A stretch of DNA of 64,000 bases, taken from positions 118,172,376 through 118,236,375 of the forward strand of contig NC_083342.1 of assembly GCF_019175385.1 (NCBI RefSeq), given 5' to 3'. The notes below the pieces were generated by a model. It was not told where the DNA came from. It did no database searches and saw only the letters and a list, made by a program, of their open reading frames with translations. Made by a program: the position numbers and the translations under genes. Below, in pieces: positions 49,301 through 59,554 of this stretch. The stretch's first letter is position 1, and every line of letters starts with the position of its first letter. The stretch is from Lycium barbarum (Eukaryota; Streptophyta; Magnoliopsida; Solanales; Solanaceae).

Positions 49301-52300
49301 CATTAGATAAGCCTAGTACATAATCACTGATAGGATCACGAGCGAGAAAGCGGCATGGGAGAAATCATATATTTGGAGAACGCAAACGTTTTCAACAATA
49401 CAATGCTTAGGCCCCTGTAGCATGTTTCATATGTTGGGTCTTTGCCTGCACACACACCTGGGGTTGGCTACGGACATGACAGTCCCTCGACTGGTGCTGA
49501 GCGTCGCTGGTGCGCCCACAGTCCAATCCTCAGGCTTGACACTGGTCTGGTGCCTGTGCACCTGACCGGTGCGACGCCCGAGTAGGGCAACTCCTGAATC
49601 CTTGGCCTGTGTCATGTGTGTCCTTTGTAGTATGCCTATGATGAGGCTTTGCTAAATGTAGCCCTCGCGACATACTTCCATCTTGCATGGTGCAGCGTCG
49701 CCCTACGACTGCACGTCTAGGCCAACGGACCCTTGCTCGCTAGGCTGAACCTGAGCCAAGCTCACAAGTCAACACACGAGGCTCTTAGGAGAGGTGCCTC
49801 GAGTGTTCAATCGACACGAAGGGCTTTCTCATTCTCAAGGATAGCCCGCAGGGCATGGTCGGTCCATACGTCAAGCCTCCGACCCTCGTTGGGCGCCCAA
49901 CGCTGGCCTGTGGCCGAGCGCCGCCCATAGAGTTGCGTAACTCGTATGGGTACCTAGGACCCTTTGGGGATGCCTAGGCAGGCCCTTGAGGTTGGCCCCC
50001 AAGGTTGCTCATTTGGTGCGGCTTGATGGTGGCACGCACTGGGGAGGCTAGCTGAGCTGAGACACCTGTGCCCCCCTTATATATGCTTTAAAAAGAAAAG
50101 CCCAAGTTTTAGCACTGGACATGATTCTGCCCGAGAATCCCAGCCGTCTGTTCCTAACTCTTTCTCTTGACTTCCTTCACTCCTCCATGAAGTTTCATCT
50201 CATTCCTATGCTCGTGGACCGAGATATGGCCTTAGGGAGCTTTGACACTGACACTGCTCCTTGGCTAAGTCAAGCCCTTAGGTAAATGATGTTCAAGTGA
50301 CGCCAAACTTGGTAAGCACATTCAATAACATCCTAGGAAGGGTGTGTTCACCCGAAATCCCAAGATTCCATCCATAGCTCGGAAACGCTTGGGACTGACA
50401 CTCAGGCTCGCACGGGCCGCTCGTGCGTCGACGACCCATGGGCTCATCTCAGATCCTTGCTAAACTTCCTTGCTGCTCTTAGGATATGCAATGGAGCATA
50501 TCTAAGATGATTGTGGACTCCCGTCCGTCGGAAGCCATGTTGGTGCACGCCGCCCGCACGGCTGACACTGCCTGTGGGGCTGACACTGCCTGTGCGGCTG
50601 ACACTCGTTTGGCCCGCTCGGGCGCGTGAGGTTACGGGTGCCAAGGCACAATGAAGGCAGCCCGTAACAGATATAGTAATTGAGAGAATATAGCCTTTTT
50701 TTTATTTCGAACCCCACTTTTGGCATTACACTGGTGATGTACAAAGATGTTGTTGGCATGCTTAAGGGAAGTAATAGAGTTTGGTAACTTGGTAGTTGAT
50801 AGAGAGATGTGATATAAGTAATAAAGCTATATGGGTATATAGCCTAATATTTATCCTTCTCAAGGGAAAAAAAAAAATATAGCCTAGTATTTATCCTTGA
50901 GGAACTATAGCTCCATCAACAAGTGCCATTGTTTTCAACTAGAAGGACTATTGCCGTCCCCCTCCCCCCCCCCCCCCCCCCCCAAGCTAAGATGGCTCAA
51001 CTCTTGTAGCCTAGTCTAGCCATATGCCAATTGGTATAGGATGACATGGCAGGAGCGACCTGGCTAGTGCCTTATTGGCAAGAAGGTCAGCACATAGTCT
51101 CGTTTCTTTTGCAGTTATCTTTTGGGAGGATTTTTTTCCCTTTTCTTTTTTTCATGTCGCCTCACAGGTGAGGTTTTACTACATGTTTTAGATATTTGGA
51201 TCGCATTGCAACTTAAAAATAAAGAGAATTCAATGTTGACGAGCAAGATTGAATAACGGAAGCAAGAAAAAAAGAAGCAGCTAGTTATCCCCTTTTAACT
51301 TCTCTTTTGTGTACTACTCTTTTGCATCTTCTTGATGCCATCAGTGAAGCTGCTTCATCAAAAAGAGTTCCCTCCAACACCCCCCTCCTCTTTTTTTCTT
51401 TTTTTCTTTTGTTTTGGTCTTTTTGTTCTTCTGCTTTCTTTTTGGTTATTATTTCTTTCCACTATTATTAATATTTATCTTTTTCCTTTTTTTTTTCCAC
51501 TGAATAAACTAGTTTTGACATAGCAATATTAGTTCGTTTTATGGGTTAATATATCTTTCAGACCAATTTAGGATTAATATTTCGATCTATAGCTGGTTAA
51601 CAAAATTACATCTGTTGTATTGTTTTCAGAATATATTATGTCAGAGTTGTCTTGTTGTTTAATAATGTAGAATAAAATTACTGATTTAATGCTGTTTTCC
51701 TTGTTCCATCATGCTGTAATTCTTTTTCTATTTTAGTGCATTCCACTTATAGTGTATTTATCTCTACAAAATTTATGTACTATGCCGAATTTCTTTCCTC
51801 CACATCCAAGAAAGGCATCTATATTCCTGCTTCGAGTGTTAGGATCTCCACCTCATCTTCTATTTTCAATTTGAAATGGATAGAGTAAAATAATTTCAAT
51901 CTTTTTTGTTCGCTTGCAAAAGTTCTGATGGCACATGACATCTTTTCTGCCATTTTCCTTTCATTCCTGTTGATCACCACCTACTTATGGATGATATAAA
52001 TATCCATATCTCAGTGAGGTGTGTCTGTATGTTCCTGTGACAGTAAGGTTTCTTTCTTTTATAGCAGTTTTACATGCGTGGTTTTTTGCAATATTGTGGG
52101 TATTCTAGTACAAATAGCTTTTTAGTGATGCAATATTATGGTTGATTATGTCTATACATTTTACCTTGCTACTGATGAGCATCTTTCAAAGTTTATGTTA
52201 TTGTTTCTCCTTTTTCCCTTCTAACTGCATTTTAACCTCAAGTTTGCTATTTTCTTGGGTTCAGGTACTCTAAAGAAGAAAATATTTCTTTGGAAGACTT

Positions 52301-54337
52301 TCAGATGAGAAATTTCACATATCTCCTGAAGTGAGTTCTTTGCAATTTATTTATCTTATTTTGCTGGCTAATTTTTTCGATTTCTCTATATTTTAGAGGC
52401 TAAGCCGTTACGGACAATCGTAAGTGATTTGTTGACTTATGTACTTTAGCTTCTAAGCTAATGGGTTAAAGTGGCGTTCCGAGTCTAAATAAGGGCAAGC
52501 ATAGAGAGTGAGAGTGAAGTGATTTATGGGGAAGTAAGGCTTGTTTGATCGTTGGGTAGCTTAATTGCGTTGGCCTTTCTTTGATTGCAAAGCTGAAATC
52601 ATTTCCAACTTTACTTGGTAAATTTCAGTGTCATGTGATGGAACTTGGAAGACACTAGCTTTCAGTGCCACCACTGCCCCTGCTCCCCATTCTAGGATTC
52701 CGATTAACCCATGCGTGATTTTACAGAACTGAGGTATTAGGGTTTAGTTCTAAATGAACCTGACCTTAGCATGACCCAAATGGATCACTGCTCTTACATT
52801 GTAAAAAAAAGATCACATATTTAGTGGTCTACACCCCTGAGAATATGGTGATTAAGCTCTTTACAAACGCCTGGAATAGCACTTCTAAATGAAGCATTTG
52901 AGGCTTCACCAAACGAATGACTCTAGGTAGAGGATGACATTGATTTACAAAATGTGATATGATGGAGTTTCTTAACTTTCAATATGATTTTGTAAAGGAG
53001 TTGGTTATCTCCATGTTAAGGATGATGCTTTTTTTTATTTTTCTTATTCTTTTATTCCTCGAGGAATGCTGATATCTGTAATGGAGAGGCATTTCTTGTA
53101 ATGCTCATATTGTGTTTTTCCTTCCTCGGACAAGACTGCTAAAAAAACTATAAAACAAATAATTTTGCATCTGAATTCACGTCGATATTCAAATTATTGA
53201 TCTTAAACCAATATAGTTGGTGTTACTGATGAATATTAGGTCTGACAAAAGTACTGCATATGAATTATTATCTTTTACTTCTTGGTTCATTGGTAGATCG
53301 AACTCTTGCTTCCCAATCATATACATTTATAAGCTACTGTGGTGGTATGTTGCCTGTACATGGCACATACGAATCGTCTACTTTAACCGTTTTCTGAGGG
53401 GGAAAAAAATCTTTTTTGGGATAAAAATACACGTGACAATTTGCTCACTAGAGTCAATTTTTGGGTCTTCAGATAGATATCAGCGTTGCCTAAGGTTGGT
53501 GCTGAAAGATTTAAATGATACAAGAAGATAACACATTTTAAATGGAATACTATCACACACATGGATCACCACGTCTTGTATAAAAGGGTAGTGTTGAGTT
53601 ATTACTTATGCTTGGTTAAAATAGCTTAATATTTAAGTGCAATGTTAGTGATCATTACAAGAACGTAGGCTAGAACATTCTTCCTGAATAAGCATAGTGG
53701 TTGCACGCTTCAGATATTCTTACAACAATTATTTAGAAAATATCTAACATACATACCTTTGACCAGTCAATGCATTTGAAAATGACGTGACAATAGGGAT
53801 CAAAAGCTTGTTTCGAGCCTTTCTATGTCCCCGTGTTAATTATTTGCTGAAGAAACATAAGATTCTTACTCTCTGCCAGTTGCTGAATCAGAATTGCACC
53901 TGTGCCTTGCCATTTCTTTCTTTCCTCTTCAGTTTTAAAGGATTAGGTTCTGAACACAACCAAACACCCCCCCCCCCCCCCCTCCCACCAAAAACCCTTC
54001 GCTGATAGTGTTTTAATTAATCTGGATCTTGTTTATAGTACGTTATCTTTACCAATTCTGCTGTACAGTGAGAATTCTTACATCGAAGGATTCAAATGTC
54101 TGATGAGTGTTGATGGTTTTTCTCGGGTTCGTGTACGAATTGGTTTTCCTCCAATATCACTGGTAAGTGTTTTTCAGACAATGCCAATTGATAGCTGCAA
54201 AAATCTGGGCAGCATCCTTGTTACTTTAACCTGTTTGCATCACACAGACGAAGGAACCAAAGGTGTTTATTCATGGAAACATAAGAAACACAGGCATCAT
54301 GAATAGAAGCTGGCCAGGATGCTTGGGTTCTCCCTGA
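20376..54337 (+). CDS. ALG12: ALG12: Dol-P-Man:Man7GlcNAc2-PP-dolichol alpha-1,6-mannosyltransferase
   Basis: Exons: 20376-20412, 20496-20581, 21833-21874, 21978-22023, 22812-22898, 25822-25877, 26503-26620, 27130-27188, 28303-28374, 29110-29173, 29333-29436, 29816-29887, 30596-30682, 30771-30838, 31432-31500, 31575-31657, 44000-44099, 52265-52330, 54069-54162, 54248-54337. They sum to 1500 bases, 499 residues plus TGA, matching the family length (Arabidopsis about 497). Family GT22 features: [10 protein letters not shown] at residues 30-39, HDIL after it, [20 protein letters not shown], and the HKELRF signature at 309-314. The protein is a multi-pass ER membrane enzyme adding the eighth mannose of the N-glycan precursor on the lumenal side. 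All junctions are GT-AG except intron 4, whose donor is GC. Introns 5, 12, 16 and 17 hold repeats and transposons, stretching the gene to 34 kb with no lesion seen in the frame. Confidence 0.95.
22024..22811 (+). other. GC-AG intron 4 of ALG12
   Basis: The exon 4 end reads TTTGTCG|GCAAGT and the acceptor TTTCAG|GGGCTC. Joining there gives [17 protein letters not shown], which matches the conserved ALG12 reading (an RTF(V/I)GA-type segment). No GT nearby preserves the frame; using GTTTTC at 22028 would shift it. Confidence 0.85.
22922..25220 (+). repeat. Four-copy ~570-bp tandem array in ALG12 intron 5
   Basis: Units begin with TGTGTGGTC at 22922, 23491, 24063 and 24647, and the last ends near 25220, giving periods of about 569-584 bp. 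Each carries TTTTGACCCGCG, CCAAACGT(A/G)GAAATATTG and a nested repeat around AGCAAGTGTGTTGCTTTGTG that is itself doubled in the unit. Copies differ by small indels and substitutions. The array starts 23 bases after exon 5 and is not coding. Confidence 0.9.
28000..28260. other. Possible LTR scrap in ALG12 intron 8
   Basis: CCAGTGTCAATCCCACAAAG resembles the ATCCCACAGGGA segment found near the outer end of many plant LTRs, including the Athila-like LTRs in this window (about 32160). No ends or partner were found; weak call. Confidence 0.25.
30078..30289 (+). mobile_element. tRNA-derived SINE in ALG12 intron 12
   Basis: A perfect 17-bp direct repeat AAGCTGCAAGACTGAGG flanks it at 30061-30077 and 30290-30306. 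The 5' part has a polymerase III B box, GGTTCGAACCC (30110-30120), with a plausible degenerate A box about 30 bases upstream. The body is GC-rich and the 3' end runs into A8. Length, promoter and long target duplication fit a SINE, probably of a Solanaceae family (from recall). Sense orientation relative to ALG12. Confidence 0.9.
32089..33471 (-). repeat. 3' LTR of the Athila-like element
   Basis: 1383 bp, starting TGATACGCTC and ending CACATCA on the plus strand. It lacks small blocks present in the other LTR (near 32752 and 33125) and differs by roughly two dozen substitutions counted by eye, about 2 percent. It has a cluster of TACGGNCCGTA words at 32989-33290. Confidence 0.93.
33472..33485 (-). 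other. Polypurine tract of the Athila-like element
   Basis: The minus strand reads TAAGTTGGGGGTGT immediately before the 3' LTR, the expected plus-strand primer site. An inverted second copy lies at 37489-37502. Confidence 0.8.
34708..35500 (+). pseudogene. RNase H-integrase fragment, left palindrome arm
   Basis: It starts in the last part of RNase H ([33 protein letters not shown]), then the integrase zinc-finger region ([31 protein letters not shown]; one expected Cys is Tyr), then the first catalytic Asp ([20 protein letters not shown]). It ends at [11 protein letters not shown] at the palindrome centre, so the other two acidic catalytic residues are missing. The apparent C-terminus after that is read from the inverted arm and has no meaning. 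Confidence 0.85.
35498..36290 (-). pseudogene. RNase H-integrase fragment, right palindrome arm
   Basis: Reverse-complement twin of 34708-35476 with a few substitutions (for example YTDH where the left arm has YIDH, and VEAVALP for VEAVGLP). This copy has the same orientation as gag and RT. Truncated at the same place, just after the first integrase Asp, and carrying the same Cys-to-Tyr change in the zinc finger, so both defects predate the inversion or were copied by it. Confidence 0.85.
37503..38031 (+). repeat. Inverted, internally deleted LTR fragment
   Basis: It begins TGATGTGGCGTGATTTTACG, the reverse complement of the LTR end, runs to about 37678, then skips about 590 bases of LTR, and continues (ATTGGGTTTGTGATTGATAT) to a junction near 38031 inside the RNase H frame. 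At the deletion junction GTGCAGAAC is repeated from about 35 bases upstream, like templated filler DNA. Confidence 0.88.
37929..40073 (-). pseudogene. Athila-like protease-reverse transcriptase, broken
   Basis: 714-residue reading. Aspartic protease at residues 69-74 (CDNGAS, with INLMP following) and [16 protein letters not shown] at 141-156. Reverse transcriptase with [10 protein letters not shown] at 415-424, the [11 protein letters not shown] motif at 451-461, and catalytic FMDDF at 516-520. RNase H begins ([16 protein letters not shown]) but breaks off at about 38031, where an inverted LTR fragment follows; the last about 33 residues are antisense LTR. The reading begins a few codons after a one-base frameshift relative to gag (near 40075-40080). 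In this lineage gag and pol are usually one frame, so this is a disabled pol. Confidence 0.9.
40031..41842 (-). pseudogene. Athila-like gag, one in-frame stop
   Basis: The first part (41842-41234) has the retrotransposon gag domain: [58 protein letters not shown] and [24 protein letters not shown] at 41234-41236 interrupts it; the same frame continues with [16 protein letters not shown] to 40031. The second part has Asn/Gln/Gly-rich low complexity ([20 protein letters not shown]) and a coiled segment. An Arg codon CGA mutated to TGA by CpG decay is a likely cause. The frame ends near 40031 after a one-base shift that separates it from protease. Confidence 0.9.
41914..41931 (-). other. Primer-binding site, tRNA-Asp type
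   Basis: The minus strand reads TGGCGCCGTTGCCGGGGA, 18 bases complementary to the 3' end of plant tRNA-Asp(GUC) including CCA (from recall), 5 bases inside the 5' LTR. Confidence 0.88.
41937..43337 (-). repeat. 5' LTR of the Athila-like element
   Basis: 1401 bp on the plus strand from TGATACGCTC to GTCACATCA. It would drive transcription leftward, antisense to ALG12. Confidence 0.93.
44490..46162 (-). repeat. 3' LTR of the LARD-like element
   Basis: 1673 bp. It contains a 123-bp tandem duplication (44603-44725 and 44726-44848), followed by a shorter direct repeat around ACCTGGGGTGTCTTTGCCTG. The other LTR lacks this duplication. Confidence 0.88.
46163..46175 (-). other. Polypurine tract of the LARD-like element
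   Basis: The minus strand reads GAGTGGGGGAGAA directly before the 3' LTR. Confidence 0.75.
46163..48985. other. Non-coding interior of the LARD-like element
   Basis: No protein domain is recognised in any frame. At 46900-47105 there is a short tandem array of diverged 25-30-bp units built on CTGATGACCATATGTCTGCC. The rest is unique, with no sign of gag, protease or RT motifs. Confidence 0.65.
48986..48997 (-). other. Primer-binding site, initiator tRNA-Met type
   Basis: The minus strand reads TGGTATCAGAGC, the standard plant retrotransposon primer site for initiator tRNA-Met, two bases inside the 5' LTR. Confidence 0.9.
49000..50669 (-). repeat. 5' LTR of the LARD-like element
   Basis: 1670 bp. 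It aligns with the left LTR except at 49151-49411, where about 260 bases of unrelated sequence replace the region that is duplicated in the other LTR. Confidence 0.88.
50670..52264 (+). other. Rest of ALG12 intron 17
   Basis: AT-rich intron with poly-C (about 50965-50982) and T-rich tracts; no gene or complete element seen. It ends with GGGTTCAG before exon 18. Confidence 0.6.
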
Positions 54338-55724
54338 AAGCTTCCAGTAGTGGGGCTGAAAATTGTAACGAGGCATAATGTCTAGTCTTATCACGACTGC
54401 CTTTTCGTGAAAACTGAAGGGAAAAATATGTTTAGGATCAGACATCAGCCGTGCCCGTGATGTAGTGAGGCTGGAAATTTAGCTTGTTGCTGACATCAGA
54501 TCCTCTTTGCACAAAGATGTGTTTCTTCTGGGTGTCAGAACAAAAAGTTGACATGTTCAAAGTTTCAGTATTTCTATTTGACGAAAACTTGTCTTATTTC
54601 TGATGCTGTGGAAAATGTTGATGGTTTCTGCATCTTCAGACTTCACGCATGTAAAATGGTCAGGTTCAATTTTGCTGTCTATATTTTTTTTATAGTGTTG
54701 CTCTGTCATCTCAATGAACTTACTAGCAGGAAAAATTGCCAAAATGGCCAGATAATTGTATTGCCCATTAAGAGAATCTCTTAGGCTTTCCATTTTTAGA
54801 GGGCATGCTTTCTCTTTCTCTTTTATTTTTTTTTCCGCTAGGAAGGCATTATGCTGACGTTTTAAATCTTCACACTATAGTCATACTTTACTGTTTAGGC
54901 AAAAATACTCTTCAGTATAAGCAGTTGGGAATTTTTTGAAGTCTATTTAAAACAATTTAGTTAATTTTGATAGTCACGTGAGCATTTCCTGGTAACTTCC
55001 TTTGCCAGAAAAATTGTTTGATATGGAAAAATGCAACCCTAGGGCGTTTGGATGGTAAAAGGACCAAACCCTATAGTCTACGGATTGTTACTTGTTAGGA
55101 TGGTAAAGGACCAAATCCTAAAAATCTAAGGACTGCAAAGTGAAAGAGCCTTTCAGTTTAAGCTTCTAAGACACTTCGTCAATAATATTAATTCAATCTT
55201 AGAATATCTTACTTTTCGTTTAAAGAATAATTGTAATAAAATCGGAAAAAGGGTCAAGTTTGGCTTCGATACTATCAAAAATTGAGCAAATATTGCCCTG
55301 CCCTTACCATTAACTTCTGGTAGAGCTCAAATTTAGGGTAATTTTAAACCATCGAAAGTCTCATTTTTGCCCTTGTGCTCCTGAAAGAGCTCGAACTTTA
55401 GGGTAATATTAAAGCGTAGCCAAAAGTTTAGGGGTAAATTTGAATCTTTTTTTTTTTCCGAAAATTTTGAATACTGAGCGTGTGTTACCTATTAAGCATA
55501 ATGTTATTGAATGTCCTTACAAGAGCTCAATTCAGGTCCGATATTACAAACTCAAATTTCATAGTTGACGTGTGAGTTCATGCCCTCCAAAAGCTACGTA
55601 CCAATGGGGCAAAAAGTCACGATATATGACCAGGTCCATGCTTATTTTGATTTTTCAAAGTCTATGCTTAAAATCAAAGGGAAGAAAATTCATAGTATTG
55701 ACTCTGACAGTGACTCATTTCTAC
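54338..55724 (+). other. ALG12 3' region and intergenic DNA
   Basis: No supported gene. Two imperfect repeats around AGAGCTC(A/G)AA(T/C)TTTAGGGTAAT lie at about 55322 and 55387, typical of short transposon remnants. Confidence 0.5.
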
Positions 55725-55733
55725 TTTATATAA
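55725..55733 (+). promoter_or_regulatory. TATA box of the PRA1 gene
   Basis: TTTATATAA, 63 bases before the PRA1 ATG, compatible with a leader of about 30 bases. Confidence 0.55.
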
Positions 55734-55787
55734 TCAATAAGTACCCTTAGTTTCTCCATACTCTCACACACATTCATCTCACAAAAA

Positions 55788-56360
55788 ATGGCAAGTTATG
55801 GTGCAGCAGTGCAAAGGCCATCAGCCACTTCTGCAAATCCTCAAACCCAAAATCAGCCTGATGAATCAAAACAAACCCCAAATCTTGAAAAAATCCAACC
55901 ATTTATCTTCCAAATTACATGTCCATTTAGTATCCCTCCCACCCCTGAATCAGCAGCAGCGCGAATCATTAAAAACTTATGCAAATTCGGGCTATACTAT
56001 GCTGAATTCGTGTGGATAGTCCTTTTCATCGCGCTTATTCCTGAACGTAAGGTTTCGTTGGTCTATTTAGTTGCCTTTAAGGAAGTGGCAATCTTGCATT
56101 TGTTATTGCTTCGTGCAGTGGCCAATTCTGTCCTCTTTCGTTGGCTTATCGCGTTCGATACTAGGACTATTGTTCTGCCACTGCTAGCCACTGGGACAGC
56201 ACTTGCTCTTATTTTCACTAAAGCTGGACTCCATCTTATAATCACTTTGGCTGCAACTTTGCCTATTGTTTTGGCTCATGCAGTTTTGTGGATAGCAGAG
56301 GATTGTTCTTTGAATGAGGAAATTAATCAAGAATATGAACCCCTTGTCTCTACTGTGTAA
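55788..56360 (+). CDS. PRA1: PRA1 family protein
   Basis: A single exon of 190 residues; plant PRA1 genes are typically intronless and of this length. Residues 1-45 are polar and Gln/Pro-rich, and 46-65 hold FSIPPTPESAAARI. Two hydrophobic hairpins follow (about 68-85 with 90-110, and 127-143 with 146-168), separated by LFRWLIAFDTRTI; an acidic tail (EEINQEYEPLVSTV) ends the protein. This four-segment layout, with a D(T/R)RT-like loop between the hairpins, is that of prenylated Rab acceptor 1 proteins, which sit in ER, Golgi or endosomal membranes and help deliver prenylated Rab GTPases. The subgroup cannot be fixed. AATAAA at 56380-56385 may be its poly(A) signal, just before the large element at 56418. 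Confidence 0.75.
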   Translation: MASYGAAVQRPSATSANPQTQNQPDESKQTPNLEKIQPFIFQITCPFSIPPTPESAAARIIKNLCKFGLYYAEFVWIVLFIALIPERKVSLVYLVAFKEVAILHLLLLRAVANSVLFRWLIAFDTRTIVLPLLATGTALALIFTKAGLHLIITLAATLPIVLAHAVLWIAEDCSLNEEINQEYEPLVSTV

Positions 56361-56479
56361 AATTAGGCTAATTTGCTGCAATAAAGCCAAGGATTTTGAG
56401 TTTGTGAGCTTTTTTAGGAGTCTGGAGCCAAAATGACTTATTTTTGCAGTCATTAGATCAAAATAGGTTGCCTTTTTTT

Positions 56480-57124
56480 TTTATACCACAATGGGTATTT
56501 CGTTGGTTATCCAACGAAATACCCACACAATGCACTGTTCATAGCCGATTTTTTTTTTTTTTTTTGCATTTCATGAGTTAATCAACAAAATGCATCAAAT
56601 ATATATATATATATATATTTGTATTTCGTGAATTAATCAACAAATATGAAAGAAACTGATTTTTCTTTTTTTTTGCATTTCGTGAATTAATCAACAAAAT
56701 ATGTGTGTTTTTTTTTTTTGCATTTCGTAAATAAAAAAACGAAATAGGAAATTATATATATATATTTTTGCATTTCGTGTATTAAAAAACGAAATAGGAT
56801 AAAAAAAAATTAATTTCGTTCATATAAAAAAGAAATTGGAATATATATATATATATATATTTTCATTTCGTTGGTATATCTACGAAATAGTAATTTTTTT
56901 TTGTATTTCGTTTATTAAAAAACGAAATATGAAAATAATTTTTTTTGTATTTCGTTTATATAAAAAAATAGGAAAATAATTTTATTTTCATTTCGTTTAT
57001 ATAAAAACGAAATAGGAATACATATATATTTTTGTATTTCATTTATATAAAAACGAAATAGGAAAATAATTATTTTTTTTCGTTTATATACCAATGAAAT
57101 AGGAATACATACATACAAATATAT

Positions 57125-57163
<39 letters not shown>

Positions 57164-57226
57164 TTCTTTTATTTTATTTGAAATATGAATTTTGTTTTTA
57201 TTTCATTCATATCAAAACGAAATTGG

Positions 57227-57321
<95 letters not shown>

Positions 57322-57590
57322 CATTTCGTTGGTATATCAACGAAATAGTATATTTATTCTTTTTTTCTTTTTGTATTTCGTTTATTAAAAAACGAAAAAA
57401 AAAATATTTCGTTCATATCAAAACGGAATTGGAATATATATATATATTTTGCATTTCGTTGGTATATCAACGAAACAGTTTTTTTTTTTTTGGTATTTCG
57501 TTTATTAAAAAACGAAATGTGAATTTTTTTTTTTTTATTTCGTTCATACCAAAACGAAATTGGAAAATATATATATATATATATAACGCA
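56480..57590. repeat. Hairpin array, unit 1 left block
   Basis: Short palindromes of the form ATTTCGTT-N5-9-AACGAAAT occur about every 60-70 bases, separated by poly-T and (TA)n runs; the longest TA run is at about 57231-57318. Loops vary: GGTATATC, TATTAAAA, CATATCAA, TATATAAA. Confidence 0.9.
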
Positions 57591-58245
57591 GTAAAACAGT
57601 ACCAATTTTTTTTTCTATAACGCAGTAAAATATTGCGTTATAGAAACAGTACAAAAAAAAATAAAAAATTGACCAACTTTATTTTTTGCAACACTTAGTG
57701 TTTTTCTCCATACCTTGACCAATCATTAGTCGTGTGTCAAGACTCCGAAACGTCAATATTTTATATAGAACCTGATATTTTTTTCTGCGTACAGTAATGT
57801 AGGCTCAATACATCAAGGATACGTAGACGTTCGGATCATCATTTTAGGTGTTGAAAAGGTGGCCGAAGTAAGTTTTGTTTGAAAAAACTTAGTGTTTGAC
57901 TGTAAGGTTATTTTAGTCAACTTTATATGTCGAGAAAATTAGTCAGATTTATTTTCAAAAATTGAAACCGCAGAAGTGAAATTGACATTCACAGCTACAT
58001 TAGCCCGAGATTTTTACGTTGAAATCTATTGCGTATCATCATGTTATAAGTAAATAAAACTGAAAATTTCACGCCAATTTGGGGGGAAAATTGAAATTGA
58101 ATGGGATAAAAGCTATTTTTCTAAAAATCGGCTCGGCCGTGGCGGTTTGTCCGCATAGATCTCAAAAAAATACGCAAGTTCAAAAAAAAAAAAACGCGTA
58201 AAACGGACGTCCGAGCGCAAAGTTATGACCATCTAAAGTTTGACG
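57590..58245. repeat. Conserved core, copy 1
   Basis: Non-repetitive core starting with ATAACGCAGTAAAACAGTAC and the palindrome ATAACGCAGTAAAATATTGC/GTTAT, running through GGTGTTGAAAAGGTGGCCGA to GCGCAAAGTTATGACCATCT. It recurs at 60000 and 62453. No conserved reading frame. Confidence 0.9.
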
Positions 58246-58319
58246 ACTTTACAACTAGTTTTTCTCCCTATATTTTTTAGAATTATATTTATATTCAAAA
58301 TAAAGTTATGTCTTGACTT

Positions 58320-58518
58320 TACAACTATTTTTTTTTTGTTTATTAAAAAACGAAATAAGATTTTTTTTTATTTCGTTCATCTAAAAACGAAATATGAAAA
58401 TATTTTTTTTTTGTATTTTTGTATTTCGTTTATATAAAAAAATAGAAAAATAATTTTATTTTCATTTCGTTTATATAAAAACTATATATATATATATTTC
58501 ATATACCAATGAAATAGG

Positions 58519-58586
<68 letters not shown>

Positions 58587-59479
58587 TATTTCATTTATAT
58601 AAAAACGAAATTGGAAAATATTATTTTTTTATATAAATATATATTTTGTTGGTATATAAACGAAAAAAATAATTATTTTCCTATTTCGTTTTTATATAAA
58701 TGAAATACAAAAAAAAAATATATATTTATCCTATTTCATTGGTATATGAAATATATATATATAGTTTTTATATAAATGAAATGAAAATAAAATTATTTTC
58801 CTATTTTTTTATATAAACGAAATACAAAAATACAAAAAAAAATTATTTTCATATTTCGTTTTTTAATAAACGAAATACAATTTTTTTTTTTACTATTTCG
58901 TAGATATACCAACGAAATACCCACACAACGCACTGTTCATAGCCGGATTTTTTTTTTTTGCATTTCATGAGTTAATCAACAAAATGCATCATATATATAT
59001 ATATTTTTTTTTTTTTTTGCATTTCGTGAATTAATCAACAAAATATGTGTGTTTTTTTTTTGCATTTCGTAAATAAAAAAACGAAATAGGAAATTATATA
59101 TATATATTTTTGCATTTCGTGTATTAAAAAACGAAATAGGATAAAAAAAAATTAATTTCGTTCATATAAAAAAGAAATTGGAATATATATATATATATAT
59201 ATATATTTGCATTTCGTTGGTATATCTACGAAATAGTAATTTTTTTTTGTATTTCGTTTATTAAAAAACGAAATATGAAAATAATTTTTTTTTTATTTCG
59301 TTTATATAAAAAAATAGGAAAATAATTTTATTTTCATTTCGTTTATATAAAAACGAAATAGGAATACATATATATTTTTGTATTTCATTTATATAAAAAC
59401 GAAATAGGAAAATAATTATTTTTTTTGGTTTATATACCAATGAAATAGGAATACATACATACAAATATATATACATACA

Positions 59480-59554
<75 letters not shown>

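Larger units (their letters stand above)
44490..50669 (-). mobile_element. Non-autonomous LTR element (LARD-like) in ALG12 intron 17
   Basis: LTRs at 44490-46162 and 49000-50669 start TGTCAC(A/G)GGC and end GCCCGTAACA. A primer site for initiator tRNA-Met lies just inside the right LTR and a polypurine tract just inside the left, so the element points left. The 2.8-kb interior has no recognisable gag or pol, so it would rely on another element. The flanks CATTA and GATAT do not form a 5-bp duplication. It is markedly GC-richer than the surrounding introns. Confidence 0.85.

Noticed and set aside
50963..50983. Poly-C runs here, near 8010 and near 53967, as G-quadruplex switches
   Set aside because: Simple homopolymers in non-coding DNA with variable length; nothing ties them to regulation.
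55565..55750. 61-residue frame before PRA1
   Set aside because: Overlaps the presumed PRA1 promoter and TATA box; no recognisable domain.
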